Notes: generated by a model from the letters alone, not told the origin. A DNA stretch of 39,166 nucleotides from Phycisphaerae bacterium (GCA_015493385.1 WGDE01000010.1:1-39166); one strand, 5' to 3'; shown: positions 25,563 through 34,135, counted from the stretch's first letter. A program made the numbers and translations.

Positions 25563-27098
25563 TTATTTCTCCTCTACGGGATTAATTATATTTGAGTTGT
25601 CATTCTTAGCTGTTACGGGATTATCTTTTTGTGTATCTTCTTTTATAGTTGGTGTGTCAACAGTCCAGCCACCACCTAATGCTGTGTATATGTGAGCTAA
25701 GTTTTTAGCCACTAATCCGCGGCTCTCAGCTAGTTGATCTTCTTGTTTTGTCAAAGATCTTTGCATATCAAGAACATTTTGGAAATCGGTTAATCCAATA
25801 TCATAAGTGTCTTGAACTAATTCGAGCGATTTTTTCGCAGCATCAACAGAAACCTGCAAAGATTTGAGACGCTCCTGTTCGCGTGCATAGGCATTCATAG
25901 CATTTTCCACTTCTTCAAGTGCCAAGAGAACAGTGCGTTCATAGTTAATCAAAGCTGCTTGAGTGCGTGCTTCTTGAGCCTTGATATAGTTACGCACGCG
26001 GTCTCCATCAAAGAGATTCCACCGCATTGATGGGCCAATTCCCCATGTGTGGCTATCACCTGTATCGCCAATACCCTTGAGTTGCTGCGCTTCAAGAGCG
26101 AATGTTCCAGAGAGCGAGAATACTGGGTAGAGTGATGCTGTTGCAATGCCAATTCGTGCTGTCTCGGCAGCTAGGTTTCGCTCTGCACGGCGAATGTCAG
26201 GTCGCTGTCTTAGCAACTCTGTTGGTAAGCCAACGGTGACAATATCTGGCACTTTTGGAATATCTGCAGGCTTTGATAGTTTTTCGTATAGAGCGGCAGG
26301 CGGTTGAGCTAGAAGTACGCTCAAGCGGTGTATTGATTCAGCTTCAAGCTGACGCAATCGAGGCAAGAAGGATTTGGTACTCGATAAAACAAGCTTTGCT
26401 TGTTGAACATCCAATTCTGCGACTAGCTCAACTTTGCGTCTATCTTGAATCAGTTTTAGCATCTTCTCTTGGAGCTTAATGTTTTCTTGAGTATAGTGTA
26501 TTCTAGATTGCAGGGCTCTTAGAGTAATATATGTTTGTGCTACATCTGAGTATAGACTCACCAAAACATCTCGATAGTCTTCAATTGATGCTCCTAGTGA
26601 AGCTTGCGAGGCCTCGATCGAGCGGCCAATACGGCCAAATAGGTCTATTTCCCATGTTGCGTCCAAACCGATCGAGTGCAAATTCATTGAATCATAGTCT
26701 GCGCCTTTAATTCCCTTGAGAGCGCCTCTCTCACTTGGTTCAGAATTTCTGTAGCTGCCAATCGCGTCAACTCTAGGTGAATTACTTCCACTTGCAACGC
26801 CAAGCATTGCGCGAGCTTCTAAGAGTCTGGTATATGCAGTCTTTAGATCTAAATTTTCTGTTCTAGCTTCACTAATTAACTCATTTAGTGTTGGATCATT
26901 AAAGACTTCCCACCAGCTTTCTATATTAGAAGATGTACACTCCATACTTCTAATGGCATTCTCTTGCCACTGATCAGGTACTTGATAGTTTGGAGCCTCG
27001 TAGTCTGGGCCTACTTTGCAACCTTGCAGTGTTAGTAGTAGGAAAAAAAAAGATGTAATTGTGAGAGTTGTTTTAGCAATACAACACCGATGGCTCAT
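25563..27098 (-). CDS. Outer-membrane efflux channel lipoprotein, NodT/OprM family
   Basis: A 511-aa TolC-type outer-membrane factor. The signal peptide ends in a lipobox 'LTLQGC', so the mature N-terminal cysteine is lipidated. 'KVGPDYEAPNYQVPDQW' is the standard NodT-family start, and the paired repeats 'YSDVAQTYITLRALQSR' and 'LPTELLRQRPDIRRAERNLAAETARIG' are characteristic. The C-terminal ~40 residues are polar and disordered. It is the first gene of the efflux operon, with TAGGAG before the ATG. No regulator gene is adjacent, which is unusual for RND operons. Confidence 0.94.
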   Translation of the reverse strand: MSHRCCIAKTTLTITSFFFLLLTLQGCKVGPDYEAPNYQVPDQWQENAIRSMECTSSNIESWWEVFNDPTLNELISEARTENLDLKTAYTRLLEARAMLGVASGSNSPRVDAIGSYRNSEPSERGALKGIKGADYDSMNLHSIGLDATWEIDLFGRIGRSIEASQASLGASIEDYRDVLVSLYSDVAQTYITLRALQSRIHYTQENIKLQEKMLKLIQDRRKVELVAELDVQQAKLVLSSTKSFLPRLRQLEAESIHRLSVLLAQPPAALYEKLSKPADIPKVPDIVTVGLPTELLRQRPDIRRAERNLAAETARIGIATASLYPVFSLSGTFALEAQQLKGIGDTGDSHTWGIGPSMRWNLFDGDRVRNYIKAQEARTQAALINYERTVLLALEEVENAMNAYAREQERLKSLQVSVDAAKKSLELVQDTYDIGLTDFQNVLDMQRSLTKQEDQLAESRGLVAKNLAHIYTALGGGWTVDTPTIKEDTQKDNPVTAKNDNSNIINPVEEK

Positions 27099-27239
27099 TT
27101 TGTAACTCCTATTCCAGCGTAATTTCTAGACATAATAATCTATACCAAGATTGTCATGTAAGAACTAACAGAAATCAAGTGAATTAACAAAATAATCGTC
27201 ATACTTGCCGAAGTGGCTATTTGAGTAAAATACTACTCT

Positions 27240-28241
27240 CTAACAAACGCTTATCTCGCCTATGATTTCTTGGGCAAGGTCTTTGATTGTTACAATACCT
27301 AGCGGTATATAGTTAGATTTTCTTTGAGGTTTTGCAATCAAAGCAATGCGCAGTTTGTCATCGTGCATTTTGTTTAGTGCTTTAATCACGACAGTCTCAG
27401 GTGTGAATCGATAGATCGGTTCTAGGTGTTTATCTATGCTAAACTCACCGTTATCAGTTAGAGCGTTAAATACATTGACATAACCAACTATATCATTGCG
27501 TGTTTTATCGCATACTAGAAATCGAGTGTAGGGGTATTTTTTGAATACATCAAATAGCTCATCTTTGCTAGAGTCTAGATTAACTGTTGCGACATTATTC
27601 ATTTTTGTCATCACTGACGTTATCTTTATTTGAGAGATATTTAAGACTCTATTGGCTATATCATTTTGTACATAGCTTAGATATCCCTCGTTTTTTGTGT
27701 CTTGGAGAATTCCTTCGATGTGCCTTTTCGCTGTGGAGATTAGAGTCTCTTTTTCAGCCTCTGGCGTGTGCGTGATACGCTCAAAAATACGAGTCATCAA
27801 ACGCATAGCACTGATTAGGCCTGCCATAGTGAATAGCCTATTTGAGAACCACAACAGCGGGCTTGATTTTGGCATATAGCTATCGCATTTGTAGTAATAA
27901 ATGCTTTTTGGCAGGATTTCTCCGAATATTAGCAACGTCGGTGTCATTATAATAGTGGCGTAATATTCTGAATTGTCAGCTCCAGATAGTTTTGCTACAA
28001 GCACAGTTGCAATACTTGTGGCAAGTGCGGTGGAGATATTGTTTCCAATAAGAATTGAGAATATTAGCCCTTGAGAATCTTCGAGCATCGATTGTAGTAG
28101 TAAATGCAATCTGTTTCCCTCTTCGGCAGAGAGTCTATTTTTTAGCCTGCTCACACGGTATAGCCCTGTCTCTGAGCCAGAGAAAAGGGCGGAGGAGCAT
28201 ATTAGTAAAATTAAGGCAGCTATTAGGATTACGGTTATCAT
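27240..28241 (-). CDS. CNNM-type (DUF21 + CBS) transmembrane protein
   Basis: A 333-aa membrane protein of the CNNM/CorC family. The N-terminal DUF21 region has four helices with the signature 'SSALFSGSETGLYRVSRLK' and 'IFGEILPKSIYYYK'. A CBS pair follows from about residue 190 ('ISQIKITSVMTKMNNVATV', 'RIALIAKPQRKSNYIPLGIVTIKDL'). There is no C-terminal CorC_HlyC domain, unlike its neighbour. Family members transport or sense Mg2+ or other divalent cations. The start overlaps the upstream gene by four bases, and the two probably act as a pair. Confidence 0.88.
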   Translation of the reverse strand: MITVILIAALILLICSSALFSGSETGLYRVSRLKNRLSAEEGNRLHLLLQSMLEDSQGLIFSILIGNNISTALATSIATVLVAKLSGADNSEYYATIIMTPTLLIFGEILPKSIYYYKCDSYMPKSSPLLWFSNRLFTMAGLISAMRLMTRIFERITHTPEAEKETLISTAKRHIEGILQDTKNEGYLSYVQNDIANRVLNISQIKITSVMTKMNNVATVNLDSSKDELFDVFKKYPYTRFLVCDKTRNDIVGYVNVFNALTDNGEFSIDKHLEPIYRFTPETVVIKALNKMHDDKLRIALIAKPQRKSNYIPLGIVTIKDLAQEIIGEISVC

Positions 28242-29506
28242 TGGCTATCCTCGTTTTCACTGTCGATGTTGAATGTGAGCCTTATACTCTTCACTCTATA
28301 TCTATCCATCTCTTCTACTGTAAATCTTATGTTCTCGTGTATTACGCTATCGCCTTTTTGTGGAATCTTCCTGATTAGCGCAGTTACAAAACCTCCGAGC
28401 GTTGACGAGCTATCATTTTCTACCTCAAGACCAAGAAAATCAGCCCAATCGTGAAACGCTAGGCTCCCAGAGAGTATGCACTCTTGGTCTGTTACCTGTT
28501 TGAGCGTTTCTTCAAGGTCGCTAGAGCTAGTCCCTAGTAATTCAGAGATGATATCTTTCATAGTTAAGAGTCCGGCAACACCGCCATACTCGTCAACCAC
28601 AATTGCTATATCGAGTTTCTCTTTCTTGAAAAATTCCATCAAAGATTCAACGCTCTTTTGTTCTGGCACAAATACGGCTTCTGAGATTAAGTCTTTGATT
28701 GATTTATCTCTGTGCAGGAGCGCGTCTCGAAGTAACAATACGCCTTGAATATTGTCAATTTTACCATCATATACAGGCAGTTTTTTTACGCATTTATCTA
28801 CCATCATCTCGATTGCATTTTCTAATGAATCATCAATGCTGCAAAATAGCATATCCACTCTAGGCTTCATCAGATGCCTAAGCTTTAAGAAGCTAAGCTC
28901 AAGAACTTCTGAGATTAGCAGGTTTTGATCCATTGTCATTGAGCCTTTTTTACTGCTAATCTCTATTAGTTTTTTTAGCTGCGAGATATTGAAATCCTGC
29001 TTACTCTTTTTTGCCGGTATGCAGAGGCGAATAATTGGTTCTACGATAAGCGTGTTTAAGATAGCTATTGCAGGGGTGAGTATTAACTTTAGAATGTAGC
29101 AGGGCAGTGCGGCTGTTAGCGCGATATTTTTTGACCTAGAATACGCAATCGATTTTGGGAGCATCTCGCCAAACACAACTAAGGCGCCAAAGGCTAAAAT
29201 GGCAAATAGTAAACCAGCTGTTTTTCCGTTAGTTTCTATGATATCTATGCTGATAACGCTTGATGTGGCGAAAAAGAGTACGTTGATTAGCATATTTCCA
29301 AAGAGCAGTGTTGTGAGGAGTTTCTTGGGAGTTTTTAGTAGACGAAAAACGAGACGTGAGAATTTATTTTGTGAATCTCTAAGCTCTAAACTTTCTCGGC
29401 GTGAAAGATTGAAAAAAGCAGTCTCACTTCCAGAGAAGAAGGCCGAGACTAGCACAAGCGCAGACATGAAAACGATATCAATTAAATGTTGATTTAATGT
29501 AGGCAC
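28238..29506 (-). CDS. CNNM/CorC-type hemolysin-family protein
   Basis: A 422-aa protein with DUF21 ('SAFFSGSETAFFNLSRRESL', 'VVFGEMLPKSIAYSR'), a CBS pair ('LSFLKLRHLMKPRVDMLF', 'IAIVVDEYGGVAGLLTMKDI') and a C-terminal CorC_HlyC domain ('LGGFVTALIRKIPQKGDSV'). These domains define the CorC/HlyC group linked to Mg2+ export; the 'hemolysin' label is historical. The start is GTG at 29504-29506, 2 bp behind the histidine kinase stop. It is longer than the second CNNM gene by the C-terminal domain. Confidence 0.9.
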   Translation of the reverse strand: MPTLNQHLIDIVFMSALVLVSAFFSGSETAFFNLSRRESLELRDSQNKFSRLVFRLLKTPKKLLTTLLFGNMLINVLFFATSSVISIDIIETNGKTAGLLFAILAFGALVVFGEMLPKSIAYSRSKNIALTAALPCYILKLILTPAIAILNTLIVEPIIRLCIPAKKSKQDFNISQLKKLIEISSKKGSMTMDQNLLISEVLELSFLKLRHLMKPRVDMLFCSIDDSLENAIEMMVDKCVKKLPVYDGKIDNIQGVLLLRDALLHRDKSIKDLISEAVFVPEQKSVESLMEFFKKEKLDIAIVVDEYGGVAGLLTMKDIISELLGTSSSDLEETLKQVTDQECILSGSLAFHDWADFLGLEVENDSSSTLGGFVTALIRKIPQKGDSVIHENIRFTVEEMDRYRVKSIRLTFNIDSENEDSQ

Positions 29507-29508
29507 TC

Positions 29509-30312
29509 TTATGCTTCACTTACTTCTGTGGTATCATCTGCGCGTAGTGGAATAGCTATCTTAAACTCTGTTGCAATGTTTGGCGAGGATGTAACGCTAA
29601 TTCTACCATCATGCGCATCTACGATTCTTTGGCAGTACGCAAGCCCAAGCCCGCTGCCGGCGCTGTGCCTTTGGTCGCTGCGAGATTTGGTGGTGAAAAA
29701 TGGCTCGAATATTTTCGTTAGATTCTCTTCGCTTATCCCGCTGCCAGTATCTTTGACGCTAAATATAGTCTCATCATTTTCTGTGCGAGCTTCTATTGTT
29801 AGCGAACCGCCCCCTGCGAGCATCGCTTCTCTAGCATTCAATATTAGATTCAGCAACAATTGCTGTATGGCAATAGAATCGCAATATATATCAGTGTCTT
29901 CTTTAATATTTAGTGTAACTACAATCCCGTCCTTTTTAAGGTCTCGAGCGAGGCAAGAGAATGTTTCGTCTAATATCTGAGAAAACTTGTTCATTGAGCG
30001 GGTCTGGGAGTTTCCCTTAGACATATTTAGCAGGGAACTGAGAATCTTGGTAGCTCTTTGGCTATTACTAGCGGCCTTTTGTATGGCCTTGTTAACAATG
30101 TAAGTATCTTGGGGATTGTTGATCGCCATCTCGGCATAGCTTCCTACAGGCGTAAGGATATTGTTGATCTCATGGGCAATCATAGCTGATACCATACCAA
30201 CATTTGCGAGCGATTCGAATTTTTCAAGCTTAGATAATAACTCGTTATTGAGTTGTTGTTGCTCTTTAAGTTCTACATGCAATGATGCTCGTTTAGAAAT
30301 AATACTTTGCAC
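29509..30312 (-). CDS. Cytoplasmic sensor histidine kinase without input domain
   Basis: A 267-aa kinase. An N-terminal coiled coil (residues 10-35, 'ELKEQQQLNNELLSKLEKFE') leads to the phosphoacceptor His in 'AMIAHEINNILTP' and an HATPase domain with N box 'LLLNLILNAREAM', G1 'VKDTGSGIS', F box 'FEPFFTTKS' and G2 'GSGLGLAYC'. No membrane helix, PAS or receiver is seen. The start is GTG at 30310-30312; no ATG or other good start lies between it and an upstream in-frame stop. It heads a unit with two CNNM genes. No response regulator is nearby. It may receive its signal through a partner protein. Confidence 0.88.
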   Translation of the reverse strand: MQSIISKRASLHVELKEQQQLNNELLSKLEKFESLANVGMVSAMIAHEINNILTPVGSYAEMAINNPQDTYIVNKAIQKAASNSQRATKILSSLLNMSKGNSQTRSMNKFSQILDETFSCLARDLKKDGIVVTLNIKEDTDIYCDSIAIQQLLLNLILNAREAMLAGGGSLTIEARTENDETIFSVKDTGSGISEENLTKIFEPFFTTKSRSDQRHSAGSGLGLAYCQRIVDAHDGRISVTSSPNIATEFKIAIPLRADDTTEVSEA

Positions 30313-30416
30313 GGATAATCTAGCCTCAAAAATTAGGGTGTCTCTAATTAATTAACATTACTTGCGACTTATCGACAACGAATATAATAATTCTGCAGAA
30401 AACACTACGTTTTTAC

Positions 30417-30445
30417 TTGAAAACACAAGATTTTAATAGTAAATT
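30417..30445 (+). promoter_or_regulatory. Promoter of the tRNA gene
   Basis: TTGAAA (30417-30422), 17-bp spacer, TAAATT (30440-30445). It would start transcription near 30452, about 18 nt before the mature tRNA. Confidence 0.6.
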
Positions 30446-30469
30446 ACTCGCCTTGCTTAAAAAAGCACG

Positions 30470-30542
30470 GGCTCTTAGCTCAGTTGGTTAGAGCTACGGA
30501 CTCATAATCCGTCGGTCGTTGGTTCGAGTCCAACAGGGCCCA
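30470..30542 (+). tRNA. tRNA with CAT anticodon (Ile2 or elongator Met)
   Basis: A complete cloverleaf: acceptor GGGCTCT/AGGGCCC, anticodon stem ACGGA/TCCGT with loop CTCATAA, T arm GTTGG-TTCGAGT-CCAAC, discriminator A. CCA is not encoded (CTA follows). A C4-G69 pair and the 'GGTCGTTGGTTC' variable/T-arm region recall ileX-type tRNA-Ile2, whose C34 is made into lysidine by TilS; elongator tRNA-Met cannot be excluded. Confidence 0.93.
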
Positions 30543-30550
30543 CTATCATA

Positions 30551-30584
30551 AAGCCTTGCAAGGTGAATACTTGCAAGGCTTTTT
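30551..30584 (+). terminator. Intrinsic terminator after the tRNA
   Basis: AAGCCTTGCAAG-gtgaata-CTTGCAAGGCTT is a perfect 12-bp stem followed by a short T run. The arms share AAGCCTTGCA with the terminator after trpB (34099-34135). Confidence 0.92.
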
Positions 30585-30587
30585 GCG

Positions 30588-30674
30588 TTTACCATGAAGA
30601 ACGCGAAGGCCATGAAGGGGTGATGGATTTTGGAATCGCGGATTCGCGTTGGTTAACACTTGAGACTTGGGTCT
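30588..30674 (+). repeat. Dispersed intergenic repeat, plus-strand copy
   Basis: Starts ACCATGAAGAACGCGAAGG, then CATGAAGG, TTTTGGAATCGC and GGTTAACACTTGAGACTTGG. It is homologous along most of its length to the minus-strand copy at 21226-21314. Confidence 0.65.
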
Positions 30675-31265
30675 ACGTGCCTTTTAAGCTGTTTTTCCTT
30701 ATTAGAGTTTTAAGTGAATAGCTTGTTCGCTGTTAAGTGTTTAGAAAATATTATTTACCAAATAGATTGAAATGTGAGATTGAAAACTCTAACAGGTTTT
30801 GTTGAGTGGCAGGAAGTCAGGACTTTTTAACTTAGCTCGAATAATGGAGACCAATATAATTGAACGTTGTCGCTAACACTGAAATTTGTCGAGGGTCTTG
30901 GCTTAACAAAGCAAATATGGCAACAGCTAATCTTGCTAAGAAACCAGGTGTATAACTGTATCTTGTGATATCCAATTGCCTATCTTAACAATTTGCAAAA
31001 AAAAAACTTAGTACAATATTTACACTTGAAAAACTATAATCATAGTAGTAGATTACCCGAAACGTGTTCGATATTCAATTTTGGAATTTAGTGGCATATT
31101 GAGTTGTAGTTTTAGATGCTGGAAATGTTTATCTAACTCCGATTTTATGTTGATTGAAGGTGATTACTGAAATTCTTCAATATTTGTGCTTAAAATGTTT
31201 AAGTTAAGAGTTATTTGTGGTCGACGATGTAGTATCGTTGTTATGAGGATTTTGTAATTGTATTT
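30675..31265. other. AT-rich intergenic stretch with no gene seen
   Basis: About 590 bases without a supportable open frame on either strand. It contains an A9 run near 30998-31006. It ends in an AAGGGA ribosome-binding site before the beta-barrel gene. I could not place a confident promoter, although TTATTT-16-TATCGT near 31219-31246 is a weak candidate. Confidence 0.5.
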
Positions 31266-31280
31266 TTAAGGGATTAAGAA

Positions 31281-32117
31281 ATGAAAAAAACAATGGTTAT
31301 TCTAGTGGCTATGTTGCTACTATCGGCGTTTAGCGTAAGTGCTACCGCTGAGAATGCTGGAGCTGGCAAAAGTGTTGACAACGCTAACGTTAACAACAGC
31401 GCTGATTTGTCAGTTGGAAAAGACATTAAGGTTGCTCTAGACTTAACTTACATGAGTAAATATATGTCTTACGGTTATGAGGGCTATGAGTCTGATAGTG
31501 GTATCTTTGCTCATACTATCATCGATTTCTGGGACAGTGGTTTCGGAATGAAAATTGGCTATCAAGGTGCCAATGGTGGTGGTCATGTTGATGATCAAAG
31601 ATTCAACTACAACTTCTTCTACAATGGTGTTGCCTTTGAAGATCAGAGCTATGTAACAAAGTATAACCTCAACGCAAGATATGAGCATTACTATCGTACA
31701 GCTCACACTAATAAATATGCTCAAGAATACACAGTTAGCCTTTCTTGGCCAGAAATTCTTGGTGTAGAAAATCTTTCTCCTTACTTCATTTATGACTATG
31801 AGCAAGGTAGAAATAGAGCTACTGGTCACAACAGAAGTGATGATCTTGGAGTTATTGGTCTTGCATACCTACTACACGTACAAGAGTTAGAAAACCCAAT
31901 CAAACTAACATCAGATATTACTTACTGTGATGGTTTCTATGGTGGAGCTAACAAATGTTACGATTGGTCACATGTAACTTTTGGTGCTTCAACTAAGTTC
32001 AAAGTATCTGATAATTTAACATTCACTCCTGGTCTATACCAACAGATTTCAATGGACAAGGCTGTTTGTGATGGCGACGTTACATACTGTAGCTTGAATC
32101 TAAGATACACATTCTAA
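31281..32117 (+). CDS. Putative outer-membrane beta-barrel protein
   Basis: A 278-aa protein with a clear signal peptide ('MVILVAMLLLSAFSVSATAE') and many alternating aromatic/polar strands ('HTIIDFWDSGFGMKIGYQG', 'EYTVSLSWPEIL'). It ends 'CSLNLRYTF', with the C-terminal phenylalanine expected of a BAM-assembled barrel. I do not recognise a named family; it resembles small putative porins with a 'SKYMSYGYE' first strand. Four cysteines lie in the last quarter, which is unusual for a porin. Codons are restricted and U-ending (GCT, GGT), unlike neighbouring genes, suggesting high expression. It has AAGGGA before the ATG and a strong terminator. Confidence 0.78.
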   Translation: MKKTMVILVAMLLLSAFSVSATAENAGAGKSVDNANVNNSADLSVGKDIKVALDLTYMSKYMSYGYEGYESDSGIFAHTIIDFWDSGFGMKIGYQGANGGGHVDDQRFNYNFFYNGVAFEDQSYVTKYNLNARYEHYYRTAHTNKYAQEYTVSLSWPEILGVENLSPYFIYDYEQGRNRATGHNRSDDLGVIGLAYLLHVQELENPIKLTSDITYCDGFYGGANKCYDWSHVTFGASTKFKVSDNLTFTPGLYQQISMDKAVCDGDVTYCSLNLRYTF

Positions 32118-32136
32118 GCTTCGTTACACAATATTT

Positions 32137-32173
32137 AAGCCAGAGCGGTTGTTAACTGCTCTGGCTTTTTTTT
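32137..32173 (+). terminator. Terminator of the beta-barrel gene
   Basis: AAGCCAGAGC-…-GCTCTGGCTT with a long T run (32166-32173), 20 bp after the stop codon. Confidence 0.93.
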
Positions 32174-32179
32174 GTTTAT

Positions 32180-32240
32180 AGAGAACCGCTTTAACGCAAC
32201 AGAACGCTAAAGGCCAAGGGACGCAAACGAAACGGAATAG
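32180..32240. repeat. Eroded 'GACGCA'-type intergenic repeat
   Basis: AACCGCTTTAACGCAACAGAACGC…AAGGGACGCA matches the better kept copy at 38943-38995 over about 45 bp. The stretch up to 32373 also contains 'TTCGTGCATTCGTGGC' (near 32359), another motif common in such intergenic repeats, and no gene. Confidence 0.55.
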
Positions 32241-32373
32241 AACAGCTTGTTTTATTTAAAAGCATAAAAGGCTAAAAGATGTTGATATAAAAAAAGCAAC
32301 CACCATGGAGAGTTTTTACGATCGATCTTATTCATTTGTAATTTATAAGTGAAATAAATTCGTGCATTCGTGG

Positions 32374-32414
32374 CAAAAAAAACGAGAGTTTGCAATTAAG
32401 CAAAACTCTCGTTT
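32374..32414 (-). terminator. Terminator of tRNA-Tyr
   Basis: On the minus strand AAACGAGAGTTTTGC-ttaatt-GCAAACTCTCGTTT followed by T runs (32373-32380 in complement). It has one bulged base and lies directly downstream of the tRNA. Confidence 0.88.
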
Positions 32415-32416
32415 AG

Positions 32417-32499
32417 TGGGCCGAGCTGGATTCGAACCAGCGAAGGCTTTCGCCAACGGGTTTACAGCCCGTCCCCTTTAGCCACTCGGGCATCGACCC
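32417..32499 (-). tRNA. tRNA-Tyr (GTA)
   Basis: A class II tRNA: acceptor GGGTCGA/TCGGCCC, anticodon stem ACGGG/CCCGT with loop CTGTAAA (anticodon GTA), a long variable arm and T arm GCTGG-TTCGAAT-CCAGC. CCA is not encoded. Confidence 0.96.
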
Positions 32500-32512
32500 T
32501 TTAAGTTGGTGA

Positions 32513-32540
32513 ATTCTATATATTTTCGGCTAAAAAGCAA
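32513..32540 (-). promoter_or_regulatory. Candidate tRNA-Tyr promoter
   Basis: On the minus strand TTGCTT (32535-32540), 16-bp spacer, TAGAAT (32513-32518), about 14 bp before the tRNA. Confidence 0.5.
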
Positions 32541-32766
32541 CCTAAAAATAGTAAGTTTCCAAAAAAAATAAAAGTGTACGCAAGGGCAGTTCTAATAATT
32601 GCTTTTGAGCGGTAAGTAGATATTTTTTGTTGAGCGGCAAGGAAGGCGAATCAGACTTATTAGTGGGAAGGATCGCTTTTGTATGACGCAGTCCGGCGAC
32701 AAAAAGGTTCGCTTGAGTGCCAAATGATTTTTTAGAGGTCACCTTAACTGGCTATAGTTATTTCCC

Positions 32767-32795
32767 TTTACAATATATCCGATACTTAGTATTAT
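32767..32795 (+). promoter_or_regulatory. Promoter of trpB
   Basis: TTTACA (32767-32772), 17-bp spacer, TATTAT (32790-32795). It implies a leader of about 50 nt before the ATG at 32853. No leader peptide with Trp codons or attenuator hairpin is seen. Confidence 0.7.
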
Positions 32796-32852
32796 GTTTC
32801 TTTGCAGAGAAACAAGAAACGAGATTGTCCATTTTGTGTGAAAGGTTTTGTA

Positions 32853-34064
32853 ATGACTGATTTTTCTTTGAATATGCCAGATAAAAATGGTTATTTTGGC
32901 GAATATGGTGGTTCGTTTGTGCCGGATGTCCTCAATGATATTTTAGCTGAGATCACAGTGGCTTACGAAAATATAAAGGATGATCCTTCTTTCACTAAAG
33001 AACTTGCTGATTTGTACAAGAGTTATGTTGGCAGACCAAGCCCTATTTTTCACGCTAAGAATCTTTCAAAGAAAATTGGCGGAGCTCAAATCTACTTTAA
33101 AAGAGAAGATTTAAATCATACCGGTGCGCATAAGATCAATCACTGCCTAGGAGAGGCTCTATTGGCCAAGAAGATGGGCAAGACTAAGCTTATAGCTGAA
33201 ACAGGCGCAGGTCAACACGGCGTTGCTCTAGCGACTGCCGCAGCTATTTTAGGGCTTGAGTGCGATATACATATGGGCGAGGTTGATATAAAAAAAGAGC
33301 ACCCAAATGTTATAAGGATGAAAATTCTTGGAGCTAAAGTTATACCTGTTAGCCACGGCTTAAAAACTCTGAAAGAAGCCGTAGATTCAGCTTTTATGGC
33401 ATATCTTGAGGATCCTGTAAATCAGCTATACGCTATTGGTTCTGTGGTTGGGCCGCATCCATTTCCGATGATGGTAAGAGATTTTCAAGCTGTTGTGGGC
33501 CGCGAAGCTAAGAAGCAATTCGAAGAGATGGTTGGAAAACAACCAGATAGTCTTGTTGCCTGTGTTGGCGGTGGCTCAAATGCGATTGGTTTATTTACAG
33601 CGTATTTGAATGATGAAGATGTTGATATTTATGGGGTAGAGCCTGCGGGTACTGGGTTTAAAGTTGGCGAGCATGCAGCAACTTTAACGCTTGGCACACC
33701 GGGAATTATACATGGCTTTAAGTGTTACCTGCTCCAAGATGAGAATGGAGAGCCTTCTCCTGTTCATTCTGTTGCATCTGGCTTGGATTATCCAGGAGTT
33801 GGACCAGAACATAGTTACCTAAAAGATATTGAGAGGGTAAACTACAAAACAATCTCTGACGATGAGGCTATCGACGCATTCTTTGAAATATCAAGAGAAG
33901 AGGGCATTATTCCAGCGATCGAGAGTGCGCATGCTATATCCTATGCAATGAAACTTGCTGCAGAGAAGAAGCCTGACGAGACGATTCTTGTAAATCTTTC
34001 TGGTAGAGGTGATAAGGATATTGATTATGTAGTTGAGACTTACGGCAAAAAATACGGTATATAA
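32853..34064 (+). CDS. trpB: Tryptophan synthase beta chain
   Basis: Condenses indole with serine to form tryptophan, using PLP, normally in a complex with TrpA. 403 aa from the ATG at 32853, preceded by AAAGG; the track's extra 17 residues start at a TTG and are not family-like. It shows '[14 protein letters not shown]', the PLP lysine in '[16 protein letters not shown]', '[11 protein letters not shown]', the phosphate-binding 'GGGSNAIG' and 'LSGRGDKDI'. This is the TrpB1 type. No trpA or other trp gene is adjacent, so it is a single-gene unit with its own promoter and terminator. Confidence 0.97.
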   Translation: MTDFSLNMPDKNGYFGEYGGSFVPDVLNDILAEITVAYENIKDDPSFTKELADLYKSYVGRPSPIFHAKNLSKKIGGAQIYFKREDLNHTGAHKINHCLGEALLAKKMGKTKLIAETGAGQHGVALATAAAILGLECDIHMGEVDIKKEHPNVIRMKILGAKVIPVSHGLKTLKEAVDSAFMAYLEDPVNQLYAIGSVVGPHPFPMMVRDFQAVVGREAKKQFEEMVGKQPDSLVACVGGGSNAIGLFTAYLNDEDVDIYGVEPAGTGFKVGEHAATLTLGTPGIIHGFKCYLLQDENGEPSPVHSVASGLDYPGVGPEHSYLKDIERVNYKTISDDEAIDAFFEISREEGIIPAIESAHAISYAMKLAAEKKPDETILVNLSGRGDKDIDYVVETYGKKYGI

Positions 34065-34098
34065 TCGTTTCAAACTGTGATTTAAATTCGACACACAA

Positions 34099-34135
34099 AA
34101 GCCTTGCAGGTTGGATAACCTGCAAGGCTTTTTTT
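34099..34135. terminator. Bidirectional terminator between trpB and the HNH-like gene
   Basis: AAGCCTTGCAGGTT-ggat-AACCTGCAAGGCTT is a perfect 14-bp stem. T5 follows on the plus strand (stop of trpB 35 bp upstream); on the minus strand it follows the end of the 34823 gene by a few bases and has a TTTT run. Confidence 0.93.

Noticed and set aside
29528-29980. 150-aa plus-strand ORF opposite the histidine kinase
   Set aside because: Serine-rich antisense shadow of HATPase motifs that are intact on the minus strand.
32542-32742. 66-aa minus-strand ORF (…TQANLFVAGLRHTKAILP…) upstream of trpB
   Set aside because: The start is a GTG without a usable ribosome-binding site, and it overlaps the tRNA-Tyr promoter zone by a few bases. 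The composition looks protein-like, so an old gene remnant is possible, but I could not support it.
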